A program made the translations under genes and the position numbers. Positions 33,799-33,824 of a DNA stretch of 33,824 bases are shown one piece after another (the first letter of the stretch is position 1; each line of letters opens with the position of its first letter). The notes under the pieces are model-generated. The model saw only the letters and a program-made list of their open reading frames with translations, had not been told where the DNA came from and did not search any database. The DNA lies in assembly GCA_902826255.1 (NCBI GenBank), contig CADEEC010000020.1, positions 1-33,824 of the forward strand, given 5' to 3'. The stretch comes from an uncultured Hyphomicrobiales bacterium. GTDB lineage: Bacteria > Pseudomonadota > Alphaproteobacteria > Rhizobiales > Hyphomicrobiaceae.

Positions 33799-33824
33799 TC
33801 GTGGTTCCTCTCGCGCGGGAAGCT

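Overview
The window looks like two unrelated genomes joined near base 6,575. Bases 1 to about 6,560 read as a myxobacterial (Nannocystaceae-like) genome. They hold a 2-oxoacid:ferredoxin oxidoreductase pair, a Ser/Thr/Gly-rich Cys-rich lipoprotein, and a DUF1592/DUF1552 protein pair of the kind common in Myxococcota and Planctomycetota. From about 6,590 to the end it reads as a high-GC alphaproteobacterium, most likely Hyphomicrobiales. The evidence is an Opp-type ABC operon, a CinA-like protein, TonB-ExbB-ExbD, a CaiB/acyl-CoA dehydrogenase operon and KdpE. At the join, a DUF1552 gene on + and an oppF-like ATPase gene on - are each cut off inside a conserved domain. The simplest explanation is a chimeric contig. 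These taxonomic calls rest on gene content and protein style only.

Left part (1-6,575): korA-korB with a translationally coupled lipoprotein (ATGA overlap); a small 'translational machinery protein' family gene followed by a strong hairpin; then the DUF1592 gene coupled to the truncated DUF1552 gene.

Right part, region by region. (a) 6,561-11,778, minus strand: oligopeptide/dipeptide ABC operon oppA-B-C-D-F, genes abutting or overlapping, the last one truncated. (b) 11,878-14,008: a nitroreductase, a CinA-like protein and a SAM methyltransferase with a signal peptide. (c) 14,211-17,971, plus strand: a membrane-anchored SGNH hydrolase, an SxtJ-family membrane protein, a 50-residue DUF5989/SxtK-like membrane peptide and a NodU/SxtI-type O-carbamoyltransferase. 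This is the most interesting system here: a carbamoylation module sharing its core with the saxitoxin cluster but sitting beside surface-glycan genes. (d) 17,989-20,232, minus: TonB, ExbD, ExbB. (e) 20,742-20,818: tRNA-Pro(UGG). (f) 20,839-28,873, minus: a six-gene glycan cluster with two GT4 glycosyltransferases, a large GT2-like glycosyltransferase, a methyltransferase, a nucleotide-sugar dehydrogenase and a GDP-mannose 3,5-epimerase keeping all four plant catalytic residues. (g) 29,203-32,560, plus: a beta-hydroxyacid dehydrogenase, an acyl-CoA dehydrogenase and a family III CoA-transferase, probably one acyl-CoA catabolic unit. (h) 32,659-33,798: a Gly-rich 92-residue membrane protein, a hairpin terminator candidate and kdpE on minus.

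The glycan cluster supplies unusual nucleotide sugars and transferases. The carbamoyltransferase/SGNH module could decorate such a polymer or another exported product, but the sequence alone does not prove the link. No insertion sequences, CRISPR arrays, rRNA genes or phage genes were seen.
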